Below, one piece after another: positions 18,195-26,759 of a DNA stretch of 64,000 nucleotides. Source of the DNA: Streptomyces alanosinicus (GTDB lineage Bacteria > Actinomycetota > Actinomycetes > Streptomycetales > Streptomycetaceae). Where the stretch lies: contig NZ_BMVG01000003.1 in the NCBI RefSeq assembly GCF_014650595.1, positions 186,001 through 250,000 on the forward strand, read 5' to 3'. The notes under the pieces were generated by a model. It saw only the letters and a program-made list of their open reading frames with translations, ran no database searches and had not been told where the DNA came from. Position numbers and translations under genes: made by a program. Positions within the stretch are counted from its first letter, which is position 1; each line of letters begins with the position of its first letter.

Positions 18195-21100
18195 CCAACC
18201 GCCGAAGATCAACGGTCGCGTGGCGGCCGGCGGACCGATTCGAGCGTCCGCCGCCGCAGCCTCCGCCGTGCCCATCGGTGAACTGCACCCACGGGAGATC
18301 GCGGACGCCCTGTGGCTCGCCGCCCACCACCCGGAGATCGCGGCCCGGACCGACGACCAGGACGTCCTGACCGAGCACACGGCCGCGGCCGGACGGCCGC
18401 GGCAGACGCCCGCCCCGGCCCCGGCCGAGCAGAAGGCACCACCGCCCCGGTTCCCGCGCCGGCCGGCGGACCAGGACCCGCTCGCCCCGCACAGCGACCG
18501 GAAGACCCACCCGGACGACGGCCGGCCCGGCCACGCGGGTGGCGACCGCCGGCCCACCGAACCGGACCCGCTGCCCCTGATCCCGCTCACGGACGACCTC
18601 ACCGACCTCACTGATCTGGGGGACCCGGGCAGCCTCCACCCGATCCGTGCGCTGCATCCGCAGCACGGCCCTCCGCTGCCTCAACTCACGCGTGCCCTGA
18701 GGCCGTTGCGCCGTCCGGCCCCGACCTCCCGGGCACCCCAGGTCGATCCGGACGCCACCGCCGAGCGACTGGCCGTGGACCCCGGACTGCCGCCCGCCAT
18801 GCGCCCCGGACCGGGCCCCCGCTGGCACGCGGTGCTGCTCCTGGACGTCGCACCGCGGATGGCCGTGTGGCGCGACACCACCGAACACGCCGCACGCCTG
18901 TTCCGGCAGTACGGCGGCTTCGGCGACTTCCGGCTGCTCCATCTCGACACCAGCCGGCCCGATTCGGCGTCCGTGCACTGGCCGGGCACGGCGCACCCCG
19001 TCTCGCCCAAGCGGCTGCTGGACCCCGGCGGGCGCACTCTCGTCCTCGTCCTCACCGACGGTCTGGCCCCGGCCTGGCAGTCCGGTGCCGTCCAGGCGCA
19101 TCTCGCGTCCTGGGGCCGCCATCAGCCGACCGCCGTCCTGTCCGTGGTCCCTCAACACCTGTGGTACCGCACCGCGCTGCACCGGCTGGAACGCGTCCGG
19201 CTGCGGGCGTCGGGGGACCGGCCCGGCCCCGGGTCATGGGAGTACGCCGAGCCGACCGGACGCACCCCGGCACACCGGGCCGACACCGTCGTCCCGGTCC
19301 TGGAACTGTCCGAGGAGTGGCTGCTGCCCTGGACCACGTTCCTGACCGGCACGGGCCCGCGCTGGACCGAGGTGGCGGCCCTGCTCCTGCCCCGTACCTC
19401 CCGGCGGCCCGCCGCGTCCGTGCGCCAGCCCCGTGAGAAGTCCGCGGCGGAACGCGTCGCCCTGTTCCGGGTCTGGGCCTCCGCCGACACCTTTCAGCTG
19501 GCCACCCGGCTCGCCACCGCGCCGCTGGACCTGCCGGTCATGACGGCCCTGCAACGGCGCACCCTGCCACGCACCGGTCCGGAGCATCTGGCCGAGTTCC
19601 TCATGAGCGACCTGGTGACGTCCGACCCGGCCGACGACGGGTATTTCTCCTTTCATCCGGGAGTCCGCGAGGAAGTACTAGCGGCAAGCAGCCGGCACGC
19701 CACCGAGCTGGCCACGAAAGTGGTGGCGGAGTTACTCGCCCCGCACAGCGCCGCCGCCCGGGAGATGCTGGCATACCTGGATGGAGCAACCGCCTCCAAA
19801 CCGAAGGTCACCGAAGAGGACCGGCATTTCCGCGAGATCGAGTGCGTGGTTCTCCGATCGCTCTCCGGTGCCCATGCGCGCCGGGCCCGCTTGATCGGGC
19901 AACTCATTCGGGCGCACGAGGAATCAACACAGCAGATGAGCGAATCGACACGCGGCGAGCGACCCATCGCGCCACACACGGAAAGCTATGGCATAGTGAC
20001 TGAACCGAACACCTCCGAGGCACCGGTGCTGGCCGAGCGGCTCGGCCACGCTGATACTGGCACCTCCCCAGGAGACGCCACCATGGTCACGGCTTACCCC
20101 GACACCGGGTCACGGCAGGAAATCACGCTGAGCCGCCCCGCTCCCCTTTCCACCGTGCGCCCCCTGGTGTGGGGAAACATGCCGCCGCGCAATCTTGTCT
20201 TCACCGGCCGGGAAGACCTTCTGCAAAGGCTGGAAAGGGAACTGCGGGGCGGTCCGACCGCCGTGCTTCCGCATGCCCTGCACGGCCTCGGCGGAGTCGG
20301 GAAATCCCAACTCGCCCAGGAATACGTATATCGCCAGGCAGGACAGTACGACATTGTCTGGTGGATTCCCGCCGAGCGCCCCACGCAGATCGCCCAGGCC
20401 CTGGTGGAACTGGCCCACCGGCTCCATCTGCCGGTCAGCAGCGAGGCGATCACCGCGGTGCCGGCCGTGCTGGAAGCGCTGCGCACCGGAAACCCGTACA
20501 GCAAGTGGCTGCTGGTGTTCGACAACGCGGAAAGCCCGGAAGCGGTCCAGGAATTCTTCCCGAGCAGTTCGGAGAACAGTTCGGGCGGCTCCATCATCAT
20601 TACGTCGCGCAATCCGCAGTGGAACACCCTCGCCCGCCCGCTGGAAGTCGATGTGTTCGAACGCGCGGAGAGCATGCAGCTGCTCCAGCGCCGTAACCCC
20701 GACCTGTCCGACGAGGAGGCGGACCAGCTCGCCCATGTCCTGGGCGATCTGCCCCTCGCGGTCGAGCAGGCATCGGCCTGGCGGGCCGAGACCGGCATGC
20801 CCGCGGCCGAATACCTGCGGCTGTTCGCAGAGAAACGTGCAGAGCTCATGACAGTTTCCCGTCCGACGCACTACGAGCAGACCGTGGCAACGGCCTGGAA
20901 CGTCTCGCTGGACCATCTGGCGAGCAAGAATCCCGCCGCCCTGCAACTGCTTCAGATCTGTGCGTACTTCGCCCCCGAGCCCATCGCGCGCTCGCTCTTC
21001 TCCGGGGCGCCGGTCCAGCCCATCGCCCCCGACCTGGACCGGGCGCTGACCGACCCGCTGCGCCTCGCGCGGGCCATCCGGGAAATCAACCGGTACTCCC

Positions 21101-22647
21101 TGGCCAAGATCGACCACCGCAACAACAGCATCCAGATGCACCGTCTGGTGCAGGCGGTGCTGATCGCCCGGATGACGGAGGAACAGCAGCAGCGCATGCG
21201 GCACGGCGCCCATCTGCTCCTGGCGGCCAACGCGCCCCGCGATCCCCGGGACCCGGACCACTGGAGCCGGTTCGGCGATCTGTACCCGCATGTGGTGGAG
21301 TCCGGCGCGATCGACTCGGAGGTCGGCAACGTCCGCCAGCTCGTCATCAACACCGCCGACTACCTCTACTACTGGGGCGACCACGAGAGCGCCCGCGAGT
21401 TCGGCCAGAAGGCGTACGAGCGCTGGCGGGAGCAGTACGGCGAGAGCGACCAGCAGACGCTGCTGCTGTGCCGCAGCCTGTGGTACGTCCTGTGGCGGAT
21501 GGGCCGTTACGGCGAGGCCGCCGCGCTGAGCCAGCGCATGCTGGCCGCCGTACAGGCGCTGGGCTCGGACGCTGAGGAGGAGCTGCTGTCCACGATGGGC
21601 TCGGTCGCGGTGGACCGCCGTTCGCACGGCGATTTCCGCGGCGCCCTGGACATCGCCCGGGAGGTGCACGAGCGGGCCGTACGCGCCTACGGCGAGGAGG
21701 ACCCGCTCACCTTGGACCACACGCACAACCTCGCCGTGGCCCTGCGCGCGTGCGGTCACTACCGCGAGGCGCTCGACCTGGACGAGGAGACCTGGCGCCG
21801 CAACGTCGTCATCTACGGCGAGGAGGCCTACGACACCCTGCTGTCCGAGATGGGACTGGCGCTGGACCGCCGGGAGGCGGGCGACTACGCCCTCGGCGCC
21901 CGGATGTTCGAGGAGATCGTCGACAAGTACCGCAATGTGTTCGGCGAGATGAATCCGCACACCCTGCGTGCCCTGGCCCGGCTGGCCGTGTCCCGGCGCA
22001 AGGCCGGTGACCACCAGGCCGCCTACGACCTCAGTCTGCAGGCCAGCAAGGCGCTCACCGACCGCTACGGAGAGCGCAGTCCGGACTCCCTGGTGGCCTC
22101 CCTCAGCCTGTCGATCGACCTCAGGCAGCTCAACAACCTGGACGACGCGCTCAAGCTCGGTGAGCGCACCCGCGATCTGTACGCCGAGGTGTTCGGCGCG
22201 CAGCACCCCGACTCGGTGGCGGCGGACATCGACCTCGCCATCACCCTGCGGCTGGTCAACCAGGTGGAGGACGCCCGCGCCCTCAACGAGAACGCCCTGG
22301 AGCGCGCCGTCCGGGCCCTGGGCGAGGACCACCCCACGGTGCTCGTGTGCGCGGCCAACCTGGCCAGCGACAGGTATGCGCAGGGAGACGCCGCCGGCGC
22401 CCTGGAGCTGGACCAGCGCACCCTGGAGCGGATCAAGACCACTCTGGGGGACTCGCATCCCACCGCGTTCGCGCTGATGAACAACATCGCCAGTGATCTG
22501 CGGGCGCTGCGCCGGACCGAGGAGGCCGAGGCCATGCATCTGGCCGCGGTGCAGGGACTGGGCGACAGGCTGGGAGCCGCCCACCCGGCCTGCACGGACG
22601 CCGAGGCCTGGCGGCGCTCCAACTGCGACGCCGACCCGATGCCCTGA
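18187..22647 (+). CDS. fxsT: SAV_2336-type vWA-like / NB-ARC / TPR protein (FxsT-like)
   Basis: 1486 residues, GTG start overlapping the MoxR gene. Residues ~1-480 are a SAV_2336-type N-terminal domain. Its core (WHAVLLLDVAPRM near 213-225, TLVLVLTDGLAPAW) resembles a vWA fold, but the metal-site DxSxS is degenerate. Residues ~660-1020 form a STAND/NB-ARC NTPase: Walker A GLGGVGKS (700-707), Walker B LLVFDN (775-780), IIITSRN, and LPLAVEQASAW of the winged-helix part. From ~1040 to the end run tandem TPRs. Proteins of this architecture are called FxSxx-COOH system TPR proteins because they occur beside RiPP-like FxsA peptides; the symbol rests on that resemblance. It probably senses a trigger, oligomerises through NTP, and signals to the effector. 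A terminator hairpin follows. Confidence 0.8.
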   Translation: MSDQPPKINGRVAAGGPIRASAAAASAVPIGELHPREIADALWLAAHHPEIAARTDDQDVLTEHTAAAGRPRQTPAPAPAEQKAPPPRFPRRPADQDPLAPHSDRKTHPDDGRPGHAGGDRRPTEPDPLPLIPLTDDLTDLTDLGDPGSLHPIRALHPQHGPPLPQLTRALRPLRRPAPTSRAPQVDPDATAERLAVDPGLPPAMRPGPGPRWHAVLLLDVAPRMAVWRDTTEHAARLFRQYGGFGDFRLLHLDTSRPDSASVHWPGTAHPVSPKRLLDPGGRTLVLVLTDGLAPAWQSGAVQAHLASWGRHQPTAVLSVVPQHLWYRTALHRLERVRLRASGDRPGPGSWEYAEPTGRTPAHRADTVVPVLELSEEWLLPWTTFLTGTGPRWTEVAALLLPRTSRRPAASVRQPREKSAAERVALFRVWASADTFQLATRLATAPLDLPVMTALQRRTLPRTGPEHLAEFLMSDLVTSDPADDGYFSFHPGVREEVLAASSRHATELATKVVAELLAPHSAAAREMLAYLDGATASKPKVTEEDRHFREIECVVLRSLSGAHARRARLIGQLIRAHEESTQQMSESTRGERPIAPHTESYGIVTEPNTSEAPVLAERLGHADTGTSPGDATMVTAYPDTGSRQEITLSRPAPLSTVRPLVWGNMPPRNLVFTGREDLLQRLERELRGGPTAVLPHALHGLGGVGKSQLAQEYVYRQAGQYDIVWWIPAERPTQIAQALVELAHRLHLPVSSEAITAVPAVLEALRTGNPYSKWLLVFDNAESPEAVQEFFPSSSENSSGGSIIITSRNPQWNTLARPLEVDVFERAESMQLLQRRNPDLSDEEADQLAHVLGDLPLAVEQASAWRAETGMPAAEYLRLFAEKRAELMTVSRPTHYEQTVATAWNVSLDHLASKNPAALQLLQICAYFAPEPIARSLFSGAPVQPIAPDLDRALTDPLRLARAIREINRYSLAKIDHRNNSIQMHRLVQAVLIARMTEEQQQRMRHGAHLLLAANAPRDPRDPDHWSRFGDLYPHVVESGAIDSEVGNVRQLVINTADYLYYWGDHESAREFGQKAYERWREQYGESDQQTLLLCRSLWYVLWRMGRYGEAAALSQRMLAAVQALGSDAEEELLSTMGSVAVDRRSHGDFRGALDIAREVHERAVRAYGEEDPLTLDHTHNLAVALRACGHYREALDLDEETWRRNVVIYGEEAYDTLLSEMGLALDRREAGDYALGARMFEEIVDKYRNVFGEMNPHTLRALARLAVSRRKAGDHQAAYDLSLQASKALTDRYGERSPDSLVASLSLSIDLRQLNNLDDALKLGERTRDLYAEVFGAQHPDSVAADIDLAITLRLVNQVEDARALNENALERAVRALGEDHPTVLVCAANLASDRYAQGDAAGALELDQRTLERIKTTLGDSHPTAFALMNNIASDLRALRRTEEAEAMHLAAVQGLGDRLGAAHPACTDAEAWRRSNCDADPMP

Positions 22648-22655
22648 CGTCCCCG

Positions 22656-22687
22656 GCGGGGCCGGGCACCGACCGGGCCGGCCCCGC
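22656..22687. terminator. Bidirectional terminator between NB-ARC/TPR gene and hydroxylase gene
   Basis: Arms GCGGGGCCGG (22656-22665) and CCGGCCCCGC (22678-22687), perfect over 10 bp with a 12-nt loop. It fills the 46-bp gap between the two convergent 3' ends. Confidence 0.7.
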
Positions 22688-22693
22688 GGGCCG

Positions 22694-24649
22694 TCATCGG
22701 GGCACGGCCACCGTGCGGCCGAGCCATCCGGCCACGGCGACGGGGTCCGGCGCGTTGGCGCTCTTGAGGTTGACGGACGCGTAGACGTGCCGGACCAGTT
22801 CCGGGCAGACGGCGAGGGCACGGGCCGCCGCTTCGTGGTCCCGGCACCCTCGCAGCGTCCACGCCAGCCCGGCCCAGACGGTGCCCGGAGCCGGGCCGGC
22901 GTCGCTGTGGGCCCTGATCTCGGCGGCGTACAGCCGCTGTGCGGCGGCCGGCCGGCCGTCGAGCAACTCGACGTCCGCCGGTCTCGCCCCCAGCACGAGG
23001 TCGCCCAGGTCGTCCGCGTCCCGAACCAGTGCGGCGGTGGCCGGCGCCAGCCGCATCCGCATGAGCACGGCGCGGGCGTCCAGATGACGTACTGCCAGGT
23101 CCGGCACCAGGCGTGGGCGCGGATAGCGCCAGGCCCCTTCGGGCGTCGCCGCGTCGGCTCGCCCGTCGCCCCACTCCTGCACCAGGTCGGCCACCAGGTC
23201 CGGATCGGGCACCAGATGGTGGGAGCGCCAGCTCAGCCCGTGGTCGTCGACGGCCAGTTCCGCCCAGGCGAGTGGCTCCGGCAGCACCGGCTCCTCCTGC
23301 CACTCCTCTACGGTCTCCAGCAGCCGGCCGACCAGTCTGCGCCCCAGGGCGGTCAGTTCCGGCTCCTGCTCCAACGACGGCAGTACGCACAGCAGTTGGC
23401 GGCGGCGCAGCGCGAACTCGAAGGCCGCCAGGGGTTCCTCGTCCTGCGGGCATCCGTTGAGGAGGTGGCCGCGCCAGAACCGGGCCACTCCCGTGAAGGC
23501 GTACACCCCGTGGAGCACGCCCCGCAGGGGGCGCGGGTCGTCGCGCCAGGGGACCTGGAAGCGCCGTGTCACATCGGGCGTGTGCAGGGAGTACATGTGC
23601 AGCAGGGCGCTGAGCTTGCTGTGCTGCGCCTCGTGTGTGAGCACGGCGGCGAACTGGGCCGCGGCGGCGGGTTCGGTCCCGGACGGCTCGGACGCCGCCA
23701 TGCCGCCCATGCCGTCCTCCATCGTGGCGCTGTGCCAGCGGAACGGCCGTGCCGCGGGCAGCGGTTCGATGGACCGCAGACACGCGGTGACGTCCTCGGC
23801 GCCGCTCGGATCCACCCGGGCGAGCAGCGGCCAGGCCCGCTGGAGGAGGTCGGTCCAGCGGTGCACCGCCGGTGCCGCGGCGGGGCCGCCGGCCCGGTCC
23901 GGGTCGTCCCACGCGCGCCCCCGCATGCGGTAGGGGCCCAGCTCGTGGAGCATGACCCGGCGGGGCCCGTCCGGCAGGTCCAGGGACAGCACATGCGGGA
24001 TCTGCCAGTGCGAGGAGGGCTCCGCGAAGGGGCGCTCGATGCGTACGGGGTCGTGGCCGGCGGACGCCGTACCGCTCGGTGTCACGGTGAGCGTCGGGGA
24101 CGTGAAGGCCGCCTCGGCCGTGCGCCACACCCCGGCCTGCGTCGGCAGCACGGCGCAGCCGAGCGTGGGGAACCAGACCCGTCCGGCCCGGACGGGCACC
24201 GTCAGCCGGAACGGGAGCCCGGTGCGCATCGCGGCCACGGCGGCCAGCAGATGCAGATGGCCCACGTCCGCCCAGAGCGGAGGGTCACCCGGCTCCCGCC
24301 CGGAGCCGGGGCTCTGTAATCGCCCGAGGCAGTGACGCAGCCAGTGTCCCGTCTCGGGCAGCAGGAGGATGTCGTCGGCTATCGCGGCGCTCTGCCGTTC
24401 GGCGGCGATGAGCAGATCCCAGGCCGCCTCGATGCCCGACAGGGGTCCCGTCGCGTCAGGGCGCCTGCTCGCGGTGCCGATGAGCAGGCCCAGCAGCACC
24501 AGCCGGTGGCTGCGCTCGGAGTCCCACAGATGGGCGACGACCGCGCGTCCGGCCCCGCCCCCGGCCAGGAGGTCGAAGTGCCTGGGAGGAAGCCCGTGTC
24601 GCGGGAGTCCTGGTGCCGACCACCCCGGGGACAGAGAGGAGCCACCCAC
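22694..24649 (-). CDS. HExxH-type (alpha-ketoglutarate-dependent) peptide hydroxylase-like protein
   Basis: 651 residues from a GTG with GGAGG seven bases upstream. The N-terminal segment RHFDLLAGGGAG and the following helical repeats are typical of the HEXXH-motif proteins found next to FxsA/FxsB-type RiPP genes. The metal motif is HEAQH (His339, Glu340, His343) in LTHEAQHSKL. A downstream LHGVYAFTG segment offers a third His. Members of this family were once taken for proteases and are now regarded as Fe(II)/alpha-ketoglutarate peptide beta-hydroxylases. The 59-codon peptide gene ends only 36 bp upstream in the same direction and is the obvious substrate. No radical-SAM FxsB partner is present. 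Its 3' end converges with the NB-ARC/TPR gene. Confidence 0.75.
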   Translation of the reverse strand: MGGSSLSPGWSAPGLPRHGLPPRHFDLLAGGGAGRAVVAHLWDSERSHRLVLLGLLIGTASRRPDATGPLSGIEAAWDLLIAAERQSAAIADDILLLPETGHWLRHCLGRLQSPGSGREPGDPPLWADVGHLHLLAAVAAMRTGLPFRLTVPVRAGRVWFPTLGCAVLPTQAGVWRTAEAAFTSPTLTVTPSGTASAGHDPVRIERPFAEPSSHWQIPHVLSLDLPDGPRRVMLHELGPYRMRGRAWDDPDRAGGPAAAPAVHRWTDLLQRAWPLLARVDPSGAEDVTACLRSIEPLPAARPFRWHSATMEDGMGGMAASEPSGTEPAAAAQFAAVLTHEAQHSKLSALLHMYSLHTPDVTRRFQVPWRDDPRPLRGVLHGVYAFTGVARFWRGHLLNGCPQDEEPLAAFEFALRRRQLLCVLPSLEQEPELTALGRRLVGRLLETVEEWQEEPVLPEPLAWAELAVDDHGLSWRSHHLVPDPDLVADLVQEWGDGRADAATPEGAWRYPRPRLVPDLAVRHLDARAVLMRMRLAPATAALVRDADDLGDLVLGARPADVELLDGRPAAAQRLYAAEIRAHSDAGPAPGTVWAGLAWTLRGCRDHEAAARALAVCPELVRHVYASVNLKSANAPDPVAVAGWLGRTVAVPR

Positions 24650-24685
24650 CGATGAGCCTCCGTGGTCGCCGTCGGGGCCTCGACA

Positions 24686-24865
24686 TCACACCGTGAAACT
24701 GCTCTTGGGATCACCGGCGAAGACGGCGGGGTTGCCGGACTCCGTCAGCAGCCGTCGCTCCGCCCGCTGCCACTCGCGGCCCCTCCGGCAGGCCGGTACG
24801 TCCTCCAGCGCGAGGTGTGAGAGATCGGGCAGTTCCGACTCGATGATCGCCCCAGCCTGGTCCAT
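24686..24865 (-). CDS. Short RiPP-like precursor peptide (59 residues)
   Basis: An ATG at 24865 with GGGGAGGG about 8-10 bases upstream opens 59 codons ending in TGA. The N-terminal part has an acidic/hydrophobic leader (IIESELPDLSHLALEDV), and the pattern ELPDLSxLxLE is like leaders of FxsA-type precursors. A basic middle (CRRGREWQRAERRLL) follows, and then a core-like tail TESGNPAVFAGDPKSSFTV. The tail is rich in Ser, Asp, Asn and Phe, suitable for hydroxylation. It does not end in a canonical FxSxx, so this is an FxsA-like rather than true FxsA peptide. It sits between the kinase-fold gene and the hydroxylase gene, all in one direction. That it is a substrate is inference; translation itself looks likely from RBS and spacing. 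Confidence 0.65.
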   Translation of the reverse strand: MDQAGAIIESELPDLSHLALEDVPACRRGREWQRAERRLLTESGNPAVFAGDPKSSFTV

Positions 24866-24987
24866 CCTCTGCGGCCCTCCCCGTCCCCCGGCGTTCGGCC
24901 CTTTCCCCTGTCATTTCATGATGTCCCCGCGACCCTTGTCCGGAAACCCCGAGTCGGGAAATCGGCCCTCGCGCCGTCCATTGTCCG

Positions 24988-26553
24988 TCAGGGGCCGAAC
25001 TCGGGCATTGCCTCCAGAAGGCCGAAAACCACTCCGCGTTCCCTGGTGCCGGTGTCCACCGTCCGTATCGCCTCGCGGAGTTCGCGCAGCCCGTCGGGGA
25101 ACGTGAGGCAGGTGTCGACCAGCCCGAGGACTTCCACCCGCAGAATGCTGGACCTCGGGATGCTCGTCCGCAGGGTCCTCGGCAGACCGCGCAGCAGGGC
25201 TTCGCGGGCGTCCTTGTCGTTCATGGCGGGCAGCGCTTCGAGGGCCTCCACCAGCGCTTCCCGCGGGTCCGGACAGGTGGCCGGGCGGGCGGCCGGGGCG
25301 GGATCCGGCGGGCTCACCGGGTCGGGCGGCGACGGCTCGTACGGCTGCGGGGAGGGCTCGTGCGGGCGTGGGCCCGGGCGGTGGGGCGCGGGCGGGGCGC
25401 CGGTGTGCGCCTCCAGGACGGCTGCGCAGGCCTGGGCGGCCAGCAGCAGGTACCAGCCGCGGGCGCGGTCGCCGAGACCGGTGAACGTCGTGTACCTCAG
25501 GGCGCCGGCGACGAGGGACAGCAGGAACTGGTCCGCCCACGGTTCCCGCCACCCGGCCATCAGGCCGTCGGCGGTGTCCCGTACGCAGTCGACGCGGCGC
25601 ACCAGCTCGGCGGGCAGCCGGTCGGTGTGCTCCGGGCGCGGGGCGACGATGTGGTCGCGCAGCGCCTGCTCCTGCCGGGCCGGCAAGGCCCCCGAAACGA
25701 ACGGCGCGAGCGCCGACAGCAGCAGCATGGCGATGTCGCAGGTCAGCGCGCCGTCGGTACGGAAGGTGCCGAGATCGATCAGCCGGTACGCCGCTTCCTG
25801 CGGGGCGCCTCGGCGCACCGGGACGATGACGTTGTCCACGTGCAGGTCCCCGTGGGTGAGTCCGGTGAGGACCGGTACCTCGGGGTCGGCCAGCTCCGGG
25901 TGCCCGCCCGAGAGCAGCAGATAGGGATTGGGCAGCAGGCGGTCCCCGGCGTCGAACCAGGGCTGGGAGGAGCCCGCCAGCCCTGCGCCGCGCCGCCATG
26001 GCTCCAGTGAGCGCAGTCCGCCTCCCTCGGGGTCCACCTCCCCGCGCACGTAGGCGGAGGCCGGCATCCGCCGCGGCAGCGTCCGCGCCGTGTTCCACTC
26101 GGTGAGCAGTCCGCGCACCACGTGTGCGCAGGTACGGGTGAACTCCTCGCCCTCCAGGGCGCCGAGCGGCCGGGCGTCGCGCAGTCCGTCGCCGGCCACG
26201 GCCTGGAACATCAGGGCGCCCCCGCCCCGTAGCGGACAGGGCTCGAAGGCCTGCTCGACGAGATGCTCCTGCGCGAACGTGCGCGGCGATTCCCGTAACG
26301 CCCTGCTGTGCCGGGCGGGTTCGGTCCGGTGCGGTCCCTCGGGCAGCACCTTCAGGATGACGATCCTCGGCGGTGGCGCCACCTCCAGCGCCGCCAGCAC
26401 GGCTCCGGTGTACCCCTTGCCCGGCGGCAGCCAGGACGGCCGGAACAGGCGCACCTTCCGGTCGTTCAACTCCGCCCATTCGTACAGCGCTTGAGCCGCC
26501 TCCGGCCCCAACCGGTCGGCGGCCTCGGAGCGTTGGTCGGGGACCGTGGACAC
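24988..26553 (-). CDS. APH/protein-kinase-fold protein with C-terminal effector-associated domain
   Basis: 521 residues from the GTG at 26553, placed by AAGGAGG six bases upstream; the frame runs on 73 codons without a better start. The kinase fold shows VILKVL with a candidate ATP-binding Lys68, a catalytic loop HGDLHVDN (234-241) and a metal-binding IDLGTF (259-264). This is the aminoglycoside-phosphotransferase style. After a Pro-rich linker (~385-430), the last ~90 residues are a helical effector-associated domain: LVEALEALPAMNDKDARE, then TCLTFPDGLRELREAI. That pattern parallels the N-terminus of the VMAP protein (LxDxxxR...C..xPxGL..L). It may be a kinase-like module of the ternary conflict system, possibly modifying the peptide or a partner. 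Substrate unknown. Confidence 0.7.
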   Translation of the reverse strand: MSTVPDQRSEAADRLGPEAAQALYEWAELNDRKVRLFRPSWLPPGKGYTGAVLAALEVAPPPRIVILKVLPEGPHRTEPARHSRALRESPRTFAQEHLVEQAFEPCPLRGGGALMFQAVAGDGLRDARPLGALEGEEFTRTCAHVVRGLLTEWNTARTLPRRMPASAYVRGEVDPEGGGLRSLEPWRRGAGLAGSSQPWFDAGDRLLPNPYLLLSGGHPELADPEVPVLTGLTHGDLHVDNVIVPVRRGAPQEAAYRLIDLGTFRTDGALTCDIAMLLLSALAPFVSGALPARQEQALRDHIVAPRPEHTDRLPAELVRRVDCVRDTADGLMAGWREPWADQFLLSLVAGALRYTTFTGLGDRARGWYLLLAAQACAAVLEAHTGAPPAPHRPGPRPHEPSPQPYEPSPPDPVSPPDPAPAARPATCPDPREALVEALEALPAMNDKDAREALLRGLPRTLRTSIPRSSILRVEVLGLVDTCLTFPDGLRELREAIRTVDTGTRERGVVFGLLEAMPEFGP

Positions 26554-26759
26554 GCACGCCTCCTTGGGCCGCCGGGTGCGCACGGGTGCCGCATGGCACG
26601 GCGACGTTCGCATGTGCCAGTGTTCCATGCGCGCCGGGCACCGGCCAGAGTCCCGAAGCGACCGCGCACGGGCGGGAATACGGCGGGGAATGCGGGCGGG
26701 AATGATCGCGCCGCGGCCGGCGTCATTCATGGTGATCGTCGACTGTCGAGGAGGATGCG

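Noticed and set aside
20110..22821. 903-codon open frame on the minus strand across the NB-ARC/TPR gene
   Set aside because: Antisense to a protein with clear Walker motifs and TPRs; the translation has no protein-like pattern.
24686..24700. Canonical FxSxx-COOH ending for the small peptide
   Set aside because: The peptide ends SSFTV; the Phe is third from the end instead of fifth. I therefore call it only FxsA-like.
24908..24916. ATG-AAA-TGA minimal frame before the precursor gene
   Set aside because: Two codons only, no ribosome binding site evidence; treated as chance.
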